Notes: a model not told the origin generated them from the sequence alone. DNA of 64,000 nt from Nocardioides pinisoli (GCF_024199985.1 NZ_JANARS010000010.1:1-64000), one strand, 5' to 3'; positions 34,701-42,510 are shown, counted from the stretch's first letter. Program-made: numbers and translations.

Positions 34701-35070
34701 AGGGCTCGACGCCGGCCACGCCTCGGGTGGTCAGCACGACGAGGCGGGCGGGCGACACCTCGTCGCTTCGACGCGCGGCGTCGAGGAGCCGCTGGCGCAG
34801 CGCCCCGGAGACCTCGCCCGCCGCACGGGCGGCCGCGCGCTGGCCGACGTACGTCGCCGCGGTGCGCAGCAGCACCAGGCCCGCGAACGCCCACGCGGCG
34901 CCCTGCCACCCGCCCGCGGGAGGGGTGACCGCGGCGACCACGAGCGCGCCCAGGGCGAACGCCTGCGCCACCGTCGCCAGTCCGCCGACGACCCCGCTCA
35001 CCACCACCAGCGACAGCGCGCCGCGGGCGGGGCGGAGGTGGGGGAGCACCGCCGGGTCGAGCGGCCTCAC
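31720..35070 (-). CDS. cydDC: Fused thiol reductant exporter CydDC
   Basis: A 1116-residue fusion of CydD and CydC, the ABC pair needed to assemble cytochrome bd, which exports cysteine/glutathione-type thiols in E. coli. Order: membrane domain (about 12-320), ATPase with GPSGCGKSTL (about 358), LSAGQRARVALARV and VVLLDEPSAHLD; then membrane domain (about 575-840), ATPase with GPSGSGKSTL (about 918), VSGGERARLALARSLL and VLVLDEPTAHLD. The GTG at 35070 overlaps the cydB stop (GTGA), so the upstream continuation of the frame is only a shadow of cydB. It is translated with cydA and cydB as an operon. Last 41 bases overlap the convergent histidine kinase gene. Confidence 0.94.
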   Translation of the reverse strand: MRPLDPAVLPHLRPARGALSLVVVSGVVGGLATVAQAFALGALVVAAVTPPAGGWQGAAWAFAGLVLLRTAATYVGQRAAARAAGEVSGALRQRLLDAARRSDEVSPARLVVLTTRGVAGVEPYVTRYLPALVPAAVLPLVTLVAIAWLDPLSGLVVALTLPLVPVFAVLVGLTTRDRARTQWRALEALSGHFLDVVRGLPTLVAHRRAEAQVATIRSVTHRYRRATVDTLKVAFASSSVLELVATLSVALVAVTVGLRLASGSVGFEVALTVLLLAPEAYWPLRRVGAEFHAAAEGTAALADADELLARAGTGATGTALPTSTTPVLRGLEVGHAPGAALTRPLDLELPDRGLVAVAGPSGCGKSTLLATLRGELRPLAGEVLVGGTPLDDLDPGWWRSLVGWAPQRPWLLADTIAANVRLGRPSAGDDEVWDALRSVGLADVVRALPRGLDTALGEDGAGLSAGQRARVALARVVLARRPVVLLDEPSAHLDEETEQVLLDTLALLARRSLVVVVAHRPAVLAAADRVVELVPVPATVADAGTGAAAVPDVVRHDAAPVPRTVAAVDDEDRPRWGMRTATALGALSTASGVALTATAGWLITRASEQPPVLYLMVAIVGVRLFGLARPVLRHAERVLSHDVVLRELAERRAQVFADLVPLVPGRLGPRRGDLLTGVVDDVDALLDDRLRVRQPVVTAVLVGAGAAVITALVAPAAGAVVAVVTATGGLAFALARRGTAAAEPLVVAHRALLGTRVEELADGLRELEQWGAADRALAAVRAESDELARGVRRSSRAVAAGAALTSAVTGLGVVAVAALVDPSATTPARLALLLLVPLALADAVGGLADAGALSVRARAARERLDLLAATPPAVTDPAAPEPLPAGHDVVVREAEIGWTDQAVVALDHLVLRPGEHLGITGPSGSGKSTLAASLVRFIDPVRGEVRLGGTDLRRLALDDVRRRVGLVDDDPHVFASTVAENVRLARPDADDDEVLAALRRARLGAWVEALPAGIHTHVGAGWREVSGGERARLALARSLLADPPVLVLDEPTAHLDGPTARAVAREMLGSAGRAGRSILWITHGTVGLDAMDRVVHLEAGTASVSRPALAASAAGA

Positions 35071-36089
35071 GACGTCGGGGTCCCGGCCAGGTCGGCGGTC
35101 GGGATGTGGTGCACCGCGATCCGCCTGCGGAACACCCAGTAGGTCCAGGCCTGGTAGCCGAGCACGATCGGCGTGAACACGACCGCGACCCACGTCATCA
35201 CCTTCAGCGTGTACGCCGTCGCCGCGGCGTTGGTCGTGGTGAGCGAGTAGGCGGGATCGGTCGTCGAGGGCATCACGTCGGGGAACAGCGCCACGAACAG
35301 GCCGATGACGGCGAGGGCGATGGTGACGAAGGTGCCGACGAAGGCCCAGCCCTCGCGGCCGCGCGTCGCCGCGAGCAGCCCGCCGACCAGGGACAGGGCA
35401 GCGAGCACGAAGGCGAGCGCCGAGACGGCGGTGCCGGTCTTCATCTGGGTCCAGGCCAGGAAGACCACGGCCAGCAGCGCGGCGACGGCACCGATGCGCA
35501 CGGCGAGGTCGCGGGCGCGGTGGCGGATGTCGCCGTCGGTCTTGAGCGCGACGAACATCGCGCCGTGCGTGGCGAACAGGGTCAGCGTGACGAGCCCGCC
35601 GAGGAGGCCGAAGGGGTTGAGCAGGGTGAAGAGCGTGCCGGTGAACTCCTTGTCGGCGTCGATCGGCACGCCGGCGACGATGTTGGCGAAGGCGACGCCC
35701 CACAGCAGCGCCGGCACGAACGAGCCCCAGATGATCGCGAGGTCCCACCGTCCCTTCCAGGTGTCCTCCCCGCGCTTGTGTCGGTACTCGAAGGCGAGCC
35801 CGCGCACGATGAGGGCGACGAGGATCAGCAGGAGCGGGAGGTAGAACCCGCTGAACAAGGTGGCGTACCACTCGGGGAAGGCGGCGAACGTGGCACCGCC
35901 CGCGACCAGCACCCAGACCTCGTTGCCGTCCCACACGGGGCCGATGGTGTTGATCATGACGCGTCGCTCGGTCTCGTCGCGGGCGAGCACCGGCAGCAGC
36001 ATCCCGACGCCGAAGTCGAAGCCCTCCAGGCAGAAGTAGCCGACCCACAGCACGGCGATCAGGGCGAACCAGACGGTGGTCAGTTCCAT
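35067..36089 (-). CDS. cydB: Cytochrome bd ubiquinol/menaquinol oxidase subunit II
   Basis: Membrane subunit of the high-affinity terminal oxidase, here probably oxidising menaquinol. The 340-residue protein has about nine transmembrane helices. It starts MELTTVWFALIAVLWVGYFC and has LEGFDFGVGMLLPVLARDET, IGPVWDGNEVWVLVAGGATF and RGLAFEYRHKRGEDTWK, all typical of CydB. ATG 36089 is preceded by two copies of GAGAGAGACACC that act as the purine-rich ribosome binding site. It is 53 bases after cydA and overlaps cydDC by 4 bases. Confidence 0.97.
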   Translation of the reverse strand: MELTTVWFALIAVLWVGYFCLEGFDFGVGMLLPVLARDETERRVMINTIGPVWDGNEVWVLVAGGATFAAFPEWYATLFSGFYLPLLLILVALIVRGLAFEYRHKRGEDTWKGRWDLAIIWGSFVPALLWGVAFANIVAGVPIDADKEFTGTLFTLLNPFGLLGGLVTLTLFATHGAMFVALKTDGDIRHRARDLAVRIGAVAALLAVVFLAWTQMKTGTAVSALAFVLAALSLVGGLLAATRGREGWAFVGTFVTIALAVIGLFVALFPDVMPSTTDPAYSLTTTNAAATAYTLKVMTWVAVVFTPIVLGYQAWTYWVFRRRIAVHHIPTADLAGTPTS

Positions 36090-36113
36090 GGTGTCTCTCT
36101 CGGTGTCTCTCTC
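36090..36113 (-). repeat. Tandem 12-bp repeat at the cydB ribosome binding site
   Basis: GAGAGAGACACC occurs twice in direct contact and the second copy ends at the cydB ATG. The purine-rich half can serve as ribosome binding site from either copy, so expansion or contraction could tune translation of cydB relative to cydA. Confidence 0.6.
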
Positions 36114-36142
36114 GTCGTCCAGCAGGCGGTTCAGCAGGCGGG

Positions 36143-37591
36143 TCAGTAGGCGAACGTGAGCGGGGCGTCCTCGTCGTCGGAGCCGCCGACCTTGACGCGG
36201 GGCGGCTCCTCGTAGGGGTCGGCGCCCTTGCGGATGTAGGTGACGAGCAGCTTGACCTCGATCACGGCCAGCAGGGCGTAGAGCGACGTCAGCACGACGA
36301 GCGAGGTGGCGGCCTCGAAGACCGAGACCCCGGGGGACACGCCGGACTCGGTGGTCATCAGGCCGAAGACGACCCACGGCTGTCGGCCCATCTCGGTGAA
36401 GATCCAGCCCCACGACGACGCCAGCGTGGTCGCGATCGGCAGGCTGAGCCCGAGGACGCCGAGCCAGCGGACGCCGGGCGTACGTCCCTTGCGGGTCAGC
36501 CACAGGATCAGCGCCGCGCCGCCCGCGGCGAAGAAGCCGAGGCCCATCATGAAGCGGAACGACCAGTAGGTCACCGGGATGACCGGCGTGTAGTCGCCCT
36601 CCGTGAAGGCCTTCGAGGTCGGGTCGGAGCCGTAGGTCTCGGCGTACTCCTCGCGCAACGGGTTGATCCCCTCGACGGTGCCGTCGAAGGACCCGGTGCC
36701 GAGGAAGGAGAGCAGGCAGGGGACAGTGACGGCGAACTTCTCCTCCTTGCCATCGGGGGTGCCGACGGTGAACACCGAGAACGGCGCGCAGCTCTCGCTC
36801 GTCTCGTAGAGGCCCTCGGCGGCCGCCATCTTCATCGGCTGGACCTCCGTCATCACCTTGCCCTGCAGGTCGCCCGTGATCGCGACACCGAGGCCGGCGA
36901 GCAGCGTGACGACCGCGCCGATGCGGATGGCGTGGTGGTACATCGGGCGGTCGGCCTCGTGCCTCTTCTTCATGTAGAGGTAGGCGGAGACGCCGAGCAC
37001 GAAGGTGCCGGCGGTCATGTAGGCCGCGAAGACCACGTGGGGGAACGTCACCACCTGGACCTTGTTGAACATCACCGCCCAGAAGTCGGTCAGCTCGGCG
37101 CGGCCCGACTCGGCGTTGAAGCGGTAGCCCACCGGGTGCTGCATCCAGGAGTTGGCGGCCAGGATGAACCACGAGGAGGCGAGCGTGCCGAGGTGCACCA
37201 GCCACATGCAGGCGGCGTGCAGGCCGCGGGGGAGCTTGTCCCAGCCGAAGATCCACAGCCCGAGGAACGTGGACTCGAGGAAGAAGGCCAGCAGGCCCTC
37301 GACGGCCAGGGGTGCACCGAAGACGTCCCCGACGAAGCGGGAGTAGTCCGACCAGTTCATCCCGAACTGGAACTCCTGCACGATCCCAGTCACGACGCCG
37401 ATGGCGAAGTTGATGAGGAACAGCTTGCCGAAGAACTTGGTCAGGCGGAGGTAGTCCTCCTTGCCGGTGCGCACCCACGCCGTCTCGAGACCGGCGATGA
37501 CCGCGGTGAGCCCGATCGTCAGCGGCACGAACAGGAAGTGGTAGACGGTGATGATCCCGAACTGCCACCGGGCGATGTCGAGGACGTCCAT
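36143..37591 (-). CDS. cydA: Cytochrome bd quinol oxidase subunit I
   Basis: Binds hemes b558, b595 and d and reduces oxygen. The 482-residue protein has about nine membrane helices. His18 in FGIITVYHFLFVPLTIGLTA is the axial ligand of the heme b595/d region; other signatures are FGKLFLINFAIGVVTGIVQE, EGLLAFFLESTFLGLWIFGW, ANSWMQHPVGYRFN and PWVVFGLMTTESGVSP. The quinol loop is of the short type found in Gram-positives. Start ATG 37591 with GAAAGGG upstream. The promoter (TTACGA-17-TACGAT) coincides with two BlaI-like operators shared with the divergent repressor gene (listed). Confidence 0.97.
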   Translation of the reverse strand: MDVLDIARWQFGIITVYHFLFVPLTIGLTAVIAGLETAWVRTGKEDYLRLTKFFGKLFLINFAIGVVTGIVQEFQFGMNWSDYSRFVGDVFGAPLAVEGLLAFFLESTFLGLWIFGWDKLPRGLHAACMWLVHLGTLASSWFILAANSWMQHPVGYRFNAESGRAELTDFWAVMFNKVQVVTFPHVVFAAYMTAGTFVLGVSAYLYMKKRHEADRPMYHHAIRIGAVVTLLAGLGVAITGDLQGKVMTEVQPMKMAAAEGLYETSESCAPFSVFTVGTPDGKEEKFAVTVPCLLSFLGTGSFDGTVEGINPLREEYAETYGSDPTSKAFTEGDYTPVIPVTYWSFRFMMGLGFFAAGGAALILWLTRKGRTPGVRWLGVLGLSLPIATTLASSWGWIFTEMGRQPWVVFGLMTTESGVSPGVSVFEAATSLVVLTSLYALLAVIEVKLLVTYIRKGADPYEEPPRVKVGGSDDEDAPLTFAY

Positions 37592-37613
37592 GGGACCCTT
37601 TCGGCGAAGGAGT

Positions 37614-37630
37614 TACTACAAATCGTAGTA
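37614..37630. promoter_or_regulatory. BlaI-like operator 1
   Basis: Perfect 17-bp palindrome TACTAC-AAATC-GTAGTA, the form expected for BlaI/MecI/CopY repressors (TACTACA/TGTAGTA half-sites). It covers the predicted -10 of cydA (37622-37627 on the minus strand). Confidence 0.75.
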
Positions 37631-37650
37631 GATACTACGCCGTGTCGTAA
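37622..37650 (-). promoter_or_regulatory. Predicted cydA promoter
   Basis: Minus strand TTACGA (37650-37645), 17-base spacer, TACGAT (37627-37622). Both hexamers fall inside or at the edge of the two operators, so a bound repressor would block transcription of cydA. Confidence 0.45.
37633..37649. promoter_or_regulatory. BlaI-like operator 2
   Basis: TACTAC-GCCGT-GTCGTA, the same 6-5-6 layout as operator 1 with one mismatch, centred 19 bp from it. It overlaps the region where the -35 of blaI would be, given its TAGACT -10 at 37669-37674. Confidence 0.7.
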
Positions 37651-37668
37651 TTCCCCGTGCAGGGCCTC

Positions 37669-37674
37669 TAGACT
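37669..37674 (+). promoter_or_regulatory. -10 element of the blaI-type gene
   Basis: TAGACT with an 8-base gap to ATG 37683. The expected -35 position (about 37645-37650, TCGTAA) touches operator 2, which suggests autoregulation. Confidence 0.45.
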
Positions 37675-37682
37675 CGTGACCC

Positions 37683-38078
37683 ATGAGTCCAAGGTCCCGG
37701 ATGGGAGAGCTCGAGCAGGCCGTCCTCGAGGCGCTGTGGGACCTCGACGCGTCCCGCTGCGGCGCGGACGTCCCGGACGGGCACGGGGCCAGCGGCCGCG
37801 AGGTGCACGAGCGTCTCGTCGGTCGCGACCTGGCCTACACGACCGTGATGACGGTGCTCGACCGGCTGGTCCGCAAGGACCTGGTCGTGCGGCAGCGCGA
37901 CGGCCGCGCGTTCCGCTACGCACCTCGGCTCACCCGAGCCGCGATGACCGCCGAGCTCATGCACGAGGCCCTCGAGGGCACCCGAGGCGACCGCGAGCAG
38001 GCGCTGGTCTCGTTCGTGGGGGAGGCCAGCGCGGAGGACCTGGCCGCGCTGCGGCGCGCCCTCGACGACCTGCGCTGA
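37683..38078 (+). CDS. BlaI/MecI/CopY family transcriptional repressor
   Basis: A 131-residue repressor with the winged helix of the BlaI family: MGELEQAVLEALWDLDASRC, then SGREVHERLVGRDLAYTTVM, TVLDRLVRKDLVVRQRDGRA (wing) and a C-terminal dimerisation helix pair (AMTAELMHEALEGTRGDREQ). An extra loop, GADVPDGHGA, sits between the first two helices. Classical members are cleaved by a partner protease on signal, here the M56 gene 11 bases downstream. Operators with matching half-sites lie directly upstream, shared with cydABDC. The mycobacterial relative (Rv1846c) controls respiration-linked genes as well as its own operon, so a role in respiratory control is plausible. Confidence 0.93.
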   Translation: MSPRSRMGELEQAVLEALWDLDASRCGADVPDGHGASGREVHERLVGRDLAYTTVMTVLDRLVRKDLVVRQRDGRAFRYAPRLTRAAMTAELMHEALEGTRGDREQALVSFVGEASAEDLAALRRALDDLR

Positions 38079-38089
38079 ACCGGCCGGCG

Positions 38090-38956
38090 ATGCCGACCCC
38101 TGTCGTGCTCGGCGCGCTCGCCGTGCTGCTCGCCGGGCCGCTGCCGTGGGTGCTGTCGCGATGGAGCGGGCTCCGTCGTACGCCGGTCGCGGCCATGGTG
38201 CTCTGGCAGAGCACGGCGCTGGCCGCTGTCCTCGCGGCGTTCGGCGCCGGCCTGTCGCTGGTGACCGAACGGCTGTGGGAGGACCCGGCGGGACCCGGCG
38301 ACGTCGTGGTGGCCGCGCTCGCCGGAGCGGTCACGGTGGTCGTGCTGGGCCGGCTCCTGCTGAGCGGGCACCGCACCGGCACCTCGCTGCGCCGGGCGCG
38401 GCGGGTCCACCGCGAGCGCGTCGACCTGGTGGCCCGGGTCGACGGGGGAGTCTCCGTGCTCGAGCACGACGTGCCGGTGGCCTACTGCGTGCCTGGCATG
38501 AGCGGGTCACGCATCGTCGTCTCGCGCTCGACCCTGACACGTCTCGGCCCGGCCGAGCTCGACGCGGTCCTCGAGCACGAGCGCTCGCACCTGCGCGCTC
38601 GTCACGACCTCGTGCTCGAGGCGTTCACCGTGCTCCACCTGGCGTTCCCTCGCTGGGTGGCCAGCGCCGCCGCCCGTCGCGAGGTGGAGGTGCTGGTCGA
38701 GGTGCTCGCCGACCGGGCGGCCTGCCGTACCGGCGACCGCCGCGCCCTCGTGTCCGCCCTCGTCACGCTGGCGGGATCGACCGCACCGATCGGCTCGCTG
38801 GGATCGGCCGGCTCGTCCCTCGCCGCCCGGGTCGAGGTGCTGCGCGACAGCCGTGCGCACCCGTGGCAGGCGGGATCGGTGTCCGTGCTCGCCGCGGCCA
38901 TCCTGGCTCTGCCCACGCTGCTGGTGGTCCTGCCCTGGCTCAGCGGGCTGGCCTGA
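38090..38956 (+). CDS. M56 (BlaR1-type) membrane metalloprotease, short form
   Basis: A 288-residue membrane protease with about four helices (about 5-22, 34-56, 73-93 and 265-286) and the zinc motif H163-E-R-S-H167 in AVLEHERSHLRARHD. It lacks the large C-terminal penicillin-binding sensor of classical BlaR1, so it probably senses something else (membrane, redox or cell wall state) or serves only as the cleaving partner. VPVAYCVPGMSGSRIVVSRS before the motif is typical of the family. It begins 11 bases after the repressor gene and is surely in the same operon. A perfect 16-bp hairpin follows. Confidence 0.9.
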   Translation: MPTPVVLGALAVLLAGPLPWVLSRWSGLRRTPVAAMVLWQSTALAAVLAAFGAGLSLVTERLWEDPAGPGDVVVAALAGAVTVVVLGRLLLSGHRTGTSLRRARRVHRERVDLVARVDGGVSVLEHDVPVAYCVPGMSGSRIVVSRSTLTRLGPAELDAVLEHERSHLRARHDLVLEAFTVLHLAFPRWVASAAARREVEVLVEVLADRAACRTGDRRALVSALVTLAGSTAPIGSLGSAGSSLAARVEVLRDSRAHPWQAGSVSVLAAAILALPTLLVVLPWLSGLA

Positions 38957-38979
38957 GCCGCGCCCCTGCGACGGACGCC

Positions 38980-39015
38980 CGAGGGCCCCGGCGGATCACT
39001 CCGCCGGGGCCCTCG
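38980..39015. terminator. Bidirectional terminator hairpin
   Basis: CGAGGGCCCCGGCGGA pairs perfectly with TCCGCCGGGGCCCTCG across a 4-base loop TCAC, between the convergent M56 protease and M4 protease genes. Confidence 0.8.
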
Positions 39016-39048
39016 TGCCGTGCTGGTGTTGCTGGCCGATCAGCTCGG

Positions 39049-42000
39049 TCAGCGCCGCTTGATGCGGAAGGTCAGCTTGTCCTTGCTGGCCTCGATCCGC
39101 TTGGAGCCCTTGTAGATGACCACGAGCTTGTGCTTGCCGGGCCGGTAGTTCTTGCGGACCGTCATCACCGCCCGCCCGTCGTCGAGCTTCCTGGTGCCGA
39201 CCTTCTTGCCGTCGATCCGGAAGATGACCTTGCTCCGGGGAACGAGCTCACCCAAGGTCCGGACCTTGCCGATGACGGTGAAGTCGTTCTTGAAACGCGG
39301 CTTCTTCGGTGAGACCTTCGCGATCGTCCGCGAGGACTCCATGCCCGGTGCCGGCGGCGTGGTGCTCGCCACGACCGTCGCGGTGAACGTCGCGCTCGAC
39401 GTCGCCAGGGACTCGCTGCCGGAGTAGGTCGCCGTCAGCGTGTGGGCACCCACCGGCAGGTCGGCCGGGAGGGCGACCGAGGCACTGCCGCCCGCGAGGG
39501 TGGCCGAGCCCAGCTGCTTGCCCTTGGCGTCGGTCACCGTGACGGTGCCGTCCGGTGCGTCGCCGACGGAGCCGTCACGGGCGACGGTGACCTGGGCGGT
39601 CGACGCGGTGCCGAAGGTGGACGGCTCCGGCTGGTGCACGGCGGTGGTGCGGGTGATGAGCTTGCAGTCGACGATCTGGACGTTGTCGACGTACCAGCCC
39701 TCGTTGCCGCCACAGCCGTCACGACCGATGTCGAAGCGCAGCTGCACGGTGTCGCCGGGCTCGGCGCCCGCCGCGGCGAGGTCGACCTGCGACTCGCCCC
39801 AGCTGCCCTTGGTCTGGCCACCGTCGGTGCCCGTGAAGCCGGGCTGGCCGGCGAGCGGGTTGGTGTTGGTGGCCGGGCCGGTGAGCGTGGTCGGCTTGTT
39901 GTAGAGGTAGGCCGCCGCCGGGATCGCGGTGAACGCGCCCCCGTTGACGCTCAGCTTGACGTTGCCGCCGTCGTAGCCGATCTCGGTGGCGACGTAGTGC
40001 TCGAAGGTGAGCTTGGCCGACCGCAGGCTGTCGGGCATCTGCACGACGGGGCCCGTGATCGAGTCGCGGCTGGAGAAGTCACCGGCGCCGTTGCTGCACC
40101 GGCCCTCGTCGGGAGCCGGTCCGAACGCCACCTTGCTCGGGTGGGCGTCGCCGGTGCCGGCGGGAGCCGACCCGACCGACTGCCACGGCTCGTGGATGCC
40201 GCCGGTGAAGACGACCTCGCTGCTGGGCTTCCAGCCGGCCAGGCCGTCCTCGAAGTCCTCGCTCCAGAGGACGTCCTCGGTGAAGCCCTCGCCACACGTG
40301 GCGGGGGCGTCCTTGTCGAGGAGCGGCCTGAAGTTGCACTTGACCGGCTCGGTGCGCATCTCGGTCGCAGCAGTGGCGGCCTGGACGGACGCACAGTCGG
40401 CAGCCGCGATCGGCGTCGCCGCCACGGGCGTGGCGTTGGACGCCGTCGTGAGCTTGTTGATGGGCTGCCCGACCAGGTCGACGCAGGACTGCTCGAACGC
40501 GTTGGCCGCGTCGATGAAGTTGGACTGCGGCGTCAGGTAGGCGGTCTGGGCGCGCCACCAGATGGCAGCCGCCTTGTCGAGGCCGAGCCCGGTCACCGTC
40601 TGGCCGTTGAACTCGCCACCGTCGACGACGAGCGCGTAGGCGTGGTTGGGCACACCCGAGTTGCTGTGCACGCCACCGGCGTCAGCGCCGGTCGGGTCGC
40701 ACTTGTACTCCGCGTCGGTCACCTTGCCGGGGTCGCCGTAGCAGGTGGGGTTCCACATGTCGCGGATGGCGCCGCCGAACGCGGTGGACTTCTCGCCCAT
40801 CAGCCAGCGGGTGGTGTCGGGGCGCGACGAGACGTCCTCGGCCGTGACGGACACGGTCTTGGCGGCCGTGCCGGACTTGAAGCGCGAGCCGTCCGCCTGG
40901 GAGACCATCACGCCGTAGAGCGCCGGGTCGCCCGTGAAGCCGGCCGGCGGGTCGACGTTGTTGTTGCCGATCACGATGCCGGTCGCGCCGGCAGCCTTGG
41001 CGTTGGCGACCTTGTCGGCGAACGGGCACGTGCCGCGGTCGACGTAGGCCCACTTGCCGGAGACGGCGCTCGCGTTGGTGAACGCGGAGCAGCCGTCGGT
41101 GGTGGTGGGGCCAGCAGCGTTGGCGGCGTCGGTGCCGACGAGGACGTCGGCCGTCATGGCGGTGGTGGTGAAGGGCTTGGCGCCCGTGGCCGCCACGGCC
41201 ACGCACGGTCCGGCGAGGTTGGCCGGCGCGGTGATCCGCATGTCGAGCCCGGGGGGCGCGGTCTTGTCGCAGTCGCCCACCGCGCGCTTGGCGGTGAAGT
41301 TCTCGCCCTCGTCCTCACGTCCGTTGACCATGTCGAGCGTCTCGCCCCACACGTCGGAGTAGGACTCGTTGAGTGCGCCGGACTGGTACTGGTAGATGAG
41401 CCCGGAGGTGTACTCGGTGTAGGCGTGGCCCCACTCGTGCGAGACGACGTCGTCGGAGGTGACGCCGTTGCAGTAGTTGGTGGTGGTGCCGTTCCAGTTG
41501 GCGTTGGGGCAGTTGATGCGCGGGTCGTTGTTGACCGTCTTCATCGTGGCGCCGGCGCCGTCGTAGGAGTCGCGGCCGAACGCGTTCTCGTAGAGCCAGT
41601 AGGACTCCCCGGCGGAGTTGACGAGGTTCTGCTGGTCCTTGTTGAGGGTGCCGGGGAACGCGTCGCCCTCCTTCCACACGCGGGTGAGGACGGGGGCGGT
41701 CCGGGTGCCCGTCGCCTCGTAGAGCTCGCGGTCGAGCGCGCTGTGCACCATCGACCAGCGGTTGAGCGCCTTGCCGGTCTGCGCGTCGATGAAGACGGCG
41801 TCGCGGACGTTGTCGTCGTTGGTGACCTCGACCTGGTAGGCGAGCACGGCCGTGCCGGCCTCGCCGCGGGTCGCGCCCATGCGGTAGACGACGAGCTCGG
41901 TGGTCTTCGGTGCGATGCCGGTGAGGTCGGCGGTCTCGCCGTCGTGCGCCGGCGGGTCCTCGCGGACCAGGCCGACCGCACGCTTGCCGGCGTCGTCCGC

Positions 42001-42495
42001 GCTGATGCGCGGGTCGACCGAGAGCGACAGGTCGGGAGCGGCGTAGCCGTTGACCGACGTCAGGTCGCCCTCGCGGTCGACCTGCACGCGCAGCATCGAG
42101 CCGAAGACGTCGACGCCCTTGTAGGTCTGGGTGTAGGTGGCGGTCCAGCCCGCCGCGGACTCCGCGACGTCGCTGCGGACCAGCTCGTCCGGTCGCGCGC
42201 CGAAGTTGGCGGCGTACTGGTCGAGGTAGGCGTCGGCCTTCTGCTTCGCCGCGTCGGGGGAGTTGCCCTCGACGGACGGGAGCAGGTCTCCGTCGCCCTT
42301 GACACGGATGAAGCCGACCTTCCTGGTCGCCTCCTCGCGCGTGACGGCGACGTCACCACTGGCCCGGTCGGCCATGGCTGCGACGCCGTCGGGGTCGGCC
42401 TGTGCGGCCGATGCTGCTTGCACGCCGATCGTGGGCAGGGCGGCAAGGCCAGCCCCCACGACGGCGAGTGCAAGCCCTCTGTTGAGGAGCTTCAC
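39049..42495 (-). CDS. Secreted M4-family metalloprotease with PA and Ig-like domains
   Basis: An 1148-residue extracellular protease. Signal peptide about 1-30 (LALAVVGAGLAALPTIG, Ala-x-Ala site). Propeptide of FTP/PepSY type (about 50-250, VAAMADRASGD to VFIDAQTGKALNRWS). Catalytic M4 domain with zinc motif H353-EWG-H357 and third ligand E377 in ALNESYSDVWGE. A protease-associated (PA) insert occupies about 410-530 (WAYVDRGTCPFADKVANAKA). The second catalytic half has GGVHSNSGVPNHAYALVVDG. Then a jelly-roll domain (about 730-950) starting LWSEDFEDGLAGW, an Ig-like domain (about 965-1060) and a basic Ig-like C-terminal module ending TFRIKRR. GTG 42495 follows GGAGG by 9 bases. Such enzymes resemble the fungalysin/bacillolysin mixture of Actinobacteria. 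Confidence 0.92.
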   Translation of the reverse strand: MKLLNRGLALAVVGAGLAALPTIGVQAASAAQADPDGVAAMADRASGDVAVTREEATRKVGFIRVKGDGDLLPSVEGNSPDAAKQKADAYLDQYAANFGARPDELVRSDVAESAAGWTATYTQTYKGVDVFGSMLRVQVDREGDLTSVNGYAAPDLSLSVDPRISADDAGKRAVGLVREDPPAHDGETADLTGIAPKTTELVVYRMGATRGEAGTAVLAYQVEVTNDDNVRDAVFIDAQTGKALNRWSMVHSALDRELYEATGTRTAPVLTRVWKEGDAFPGTLNKDQQNLVNSAGESYWLYENAFGRDSYDGAGATMKTVNNDPRINCPNANWNGTTTNYCNGVTSDDVVSHEWGHAYTEYTSGLIYQYQSGALNESYSDVWGETLDMVNGREDEGENFTAKRAVGDCDKTAPPGLDMRITAPANLAGPCVAVAATGAKPFTTTAMTADVLVGTDAANAAGPTTTDGCSAFTNASAVSGKWAYVDRGTCPFADKVANAKAAGATGIVIGNNNVDPPAGFTGDPALYGVMVSQADGSRFKSGTAAKTVSVTAEDVSSRPDTTRWLMGEKSTAFGGAIRDMWNPTCYGDPGKVTDAEYKCDPTGADAGGVHSNSGVPNHAYALVVDGGEFNGQTVTGLGLDKAAAIWWRAQTAYLTPQSNFIDAANAFEQSCVDLVGQPINKLTTASNATPVAATPIAAADCASVQAATAATEMRTEPVKCNFRPLLDKDAPATCGEGFTEDVLWSEDFEDGLAGWKPSSEVVFTGGIHEPWQSVGSAPAGTGDAHPSKVAFGPAPDEGRCSNGAGDFSSRDSITGPVVQMPDSLRSAKLTFEHYVATEIGYDGGNVKLSVNGGAFTAIPAAAYLYNKPTTLTGPATNTNPLAGQPGFTGTDGGQTKGSWGESQVDLAAAGAEPGDTVQLRFDIGRDGCGGNEGWYVDNVQIVDCKLITRTTAVHQPEPSTFGTASTAQVTVARDGSVGDAPDGTVTVTDAKGKQLGSATLAGGSASVALPADLPVGAHTLTATYSGSESLATSSATFTATVVASTTPPAPGMESSRTIAKVSPKKPRFKNDFTVIGKVRTLGELVPRSKVIFRIDGKKVGTRKLDDGRAVMTVRKNYRPGKHKLVVIYKGSKRIEASKDKLTFRIKRR

Positions 42496-42510
42496 TCTGT
42501 TTTCCTCCGA

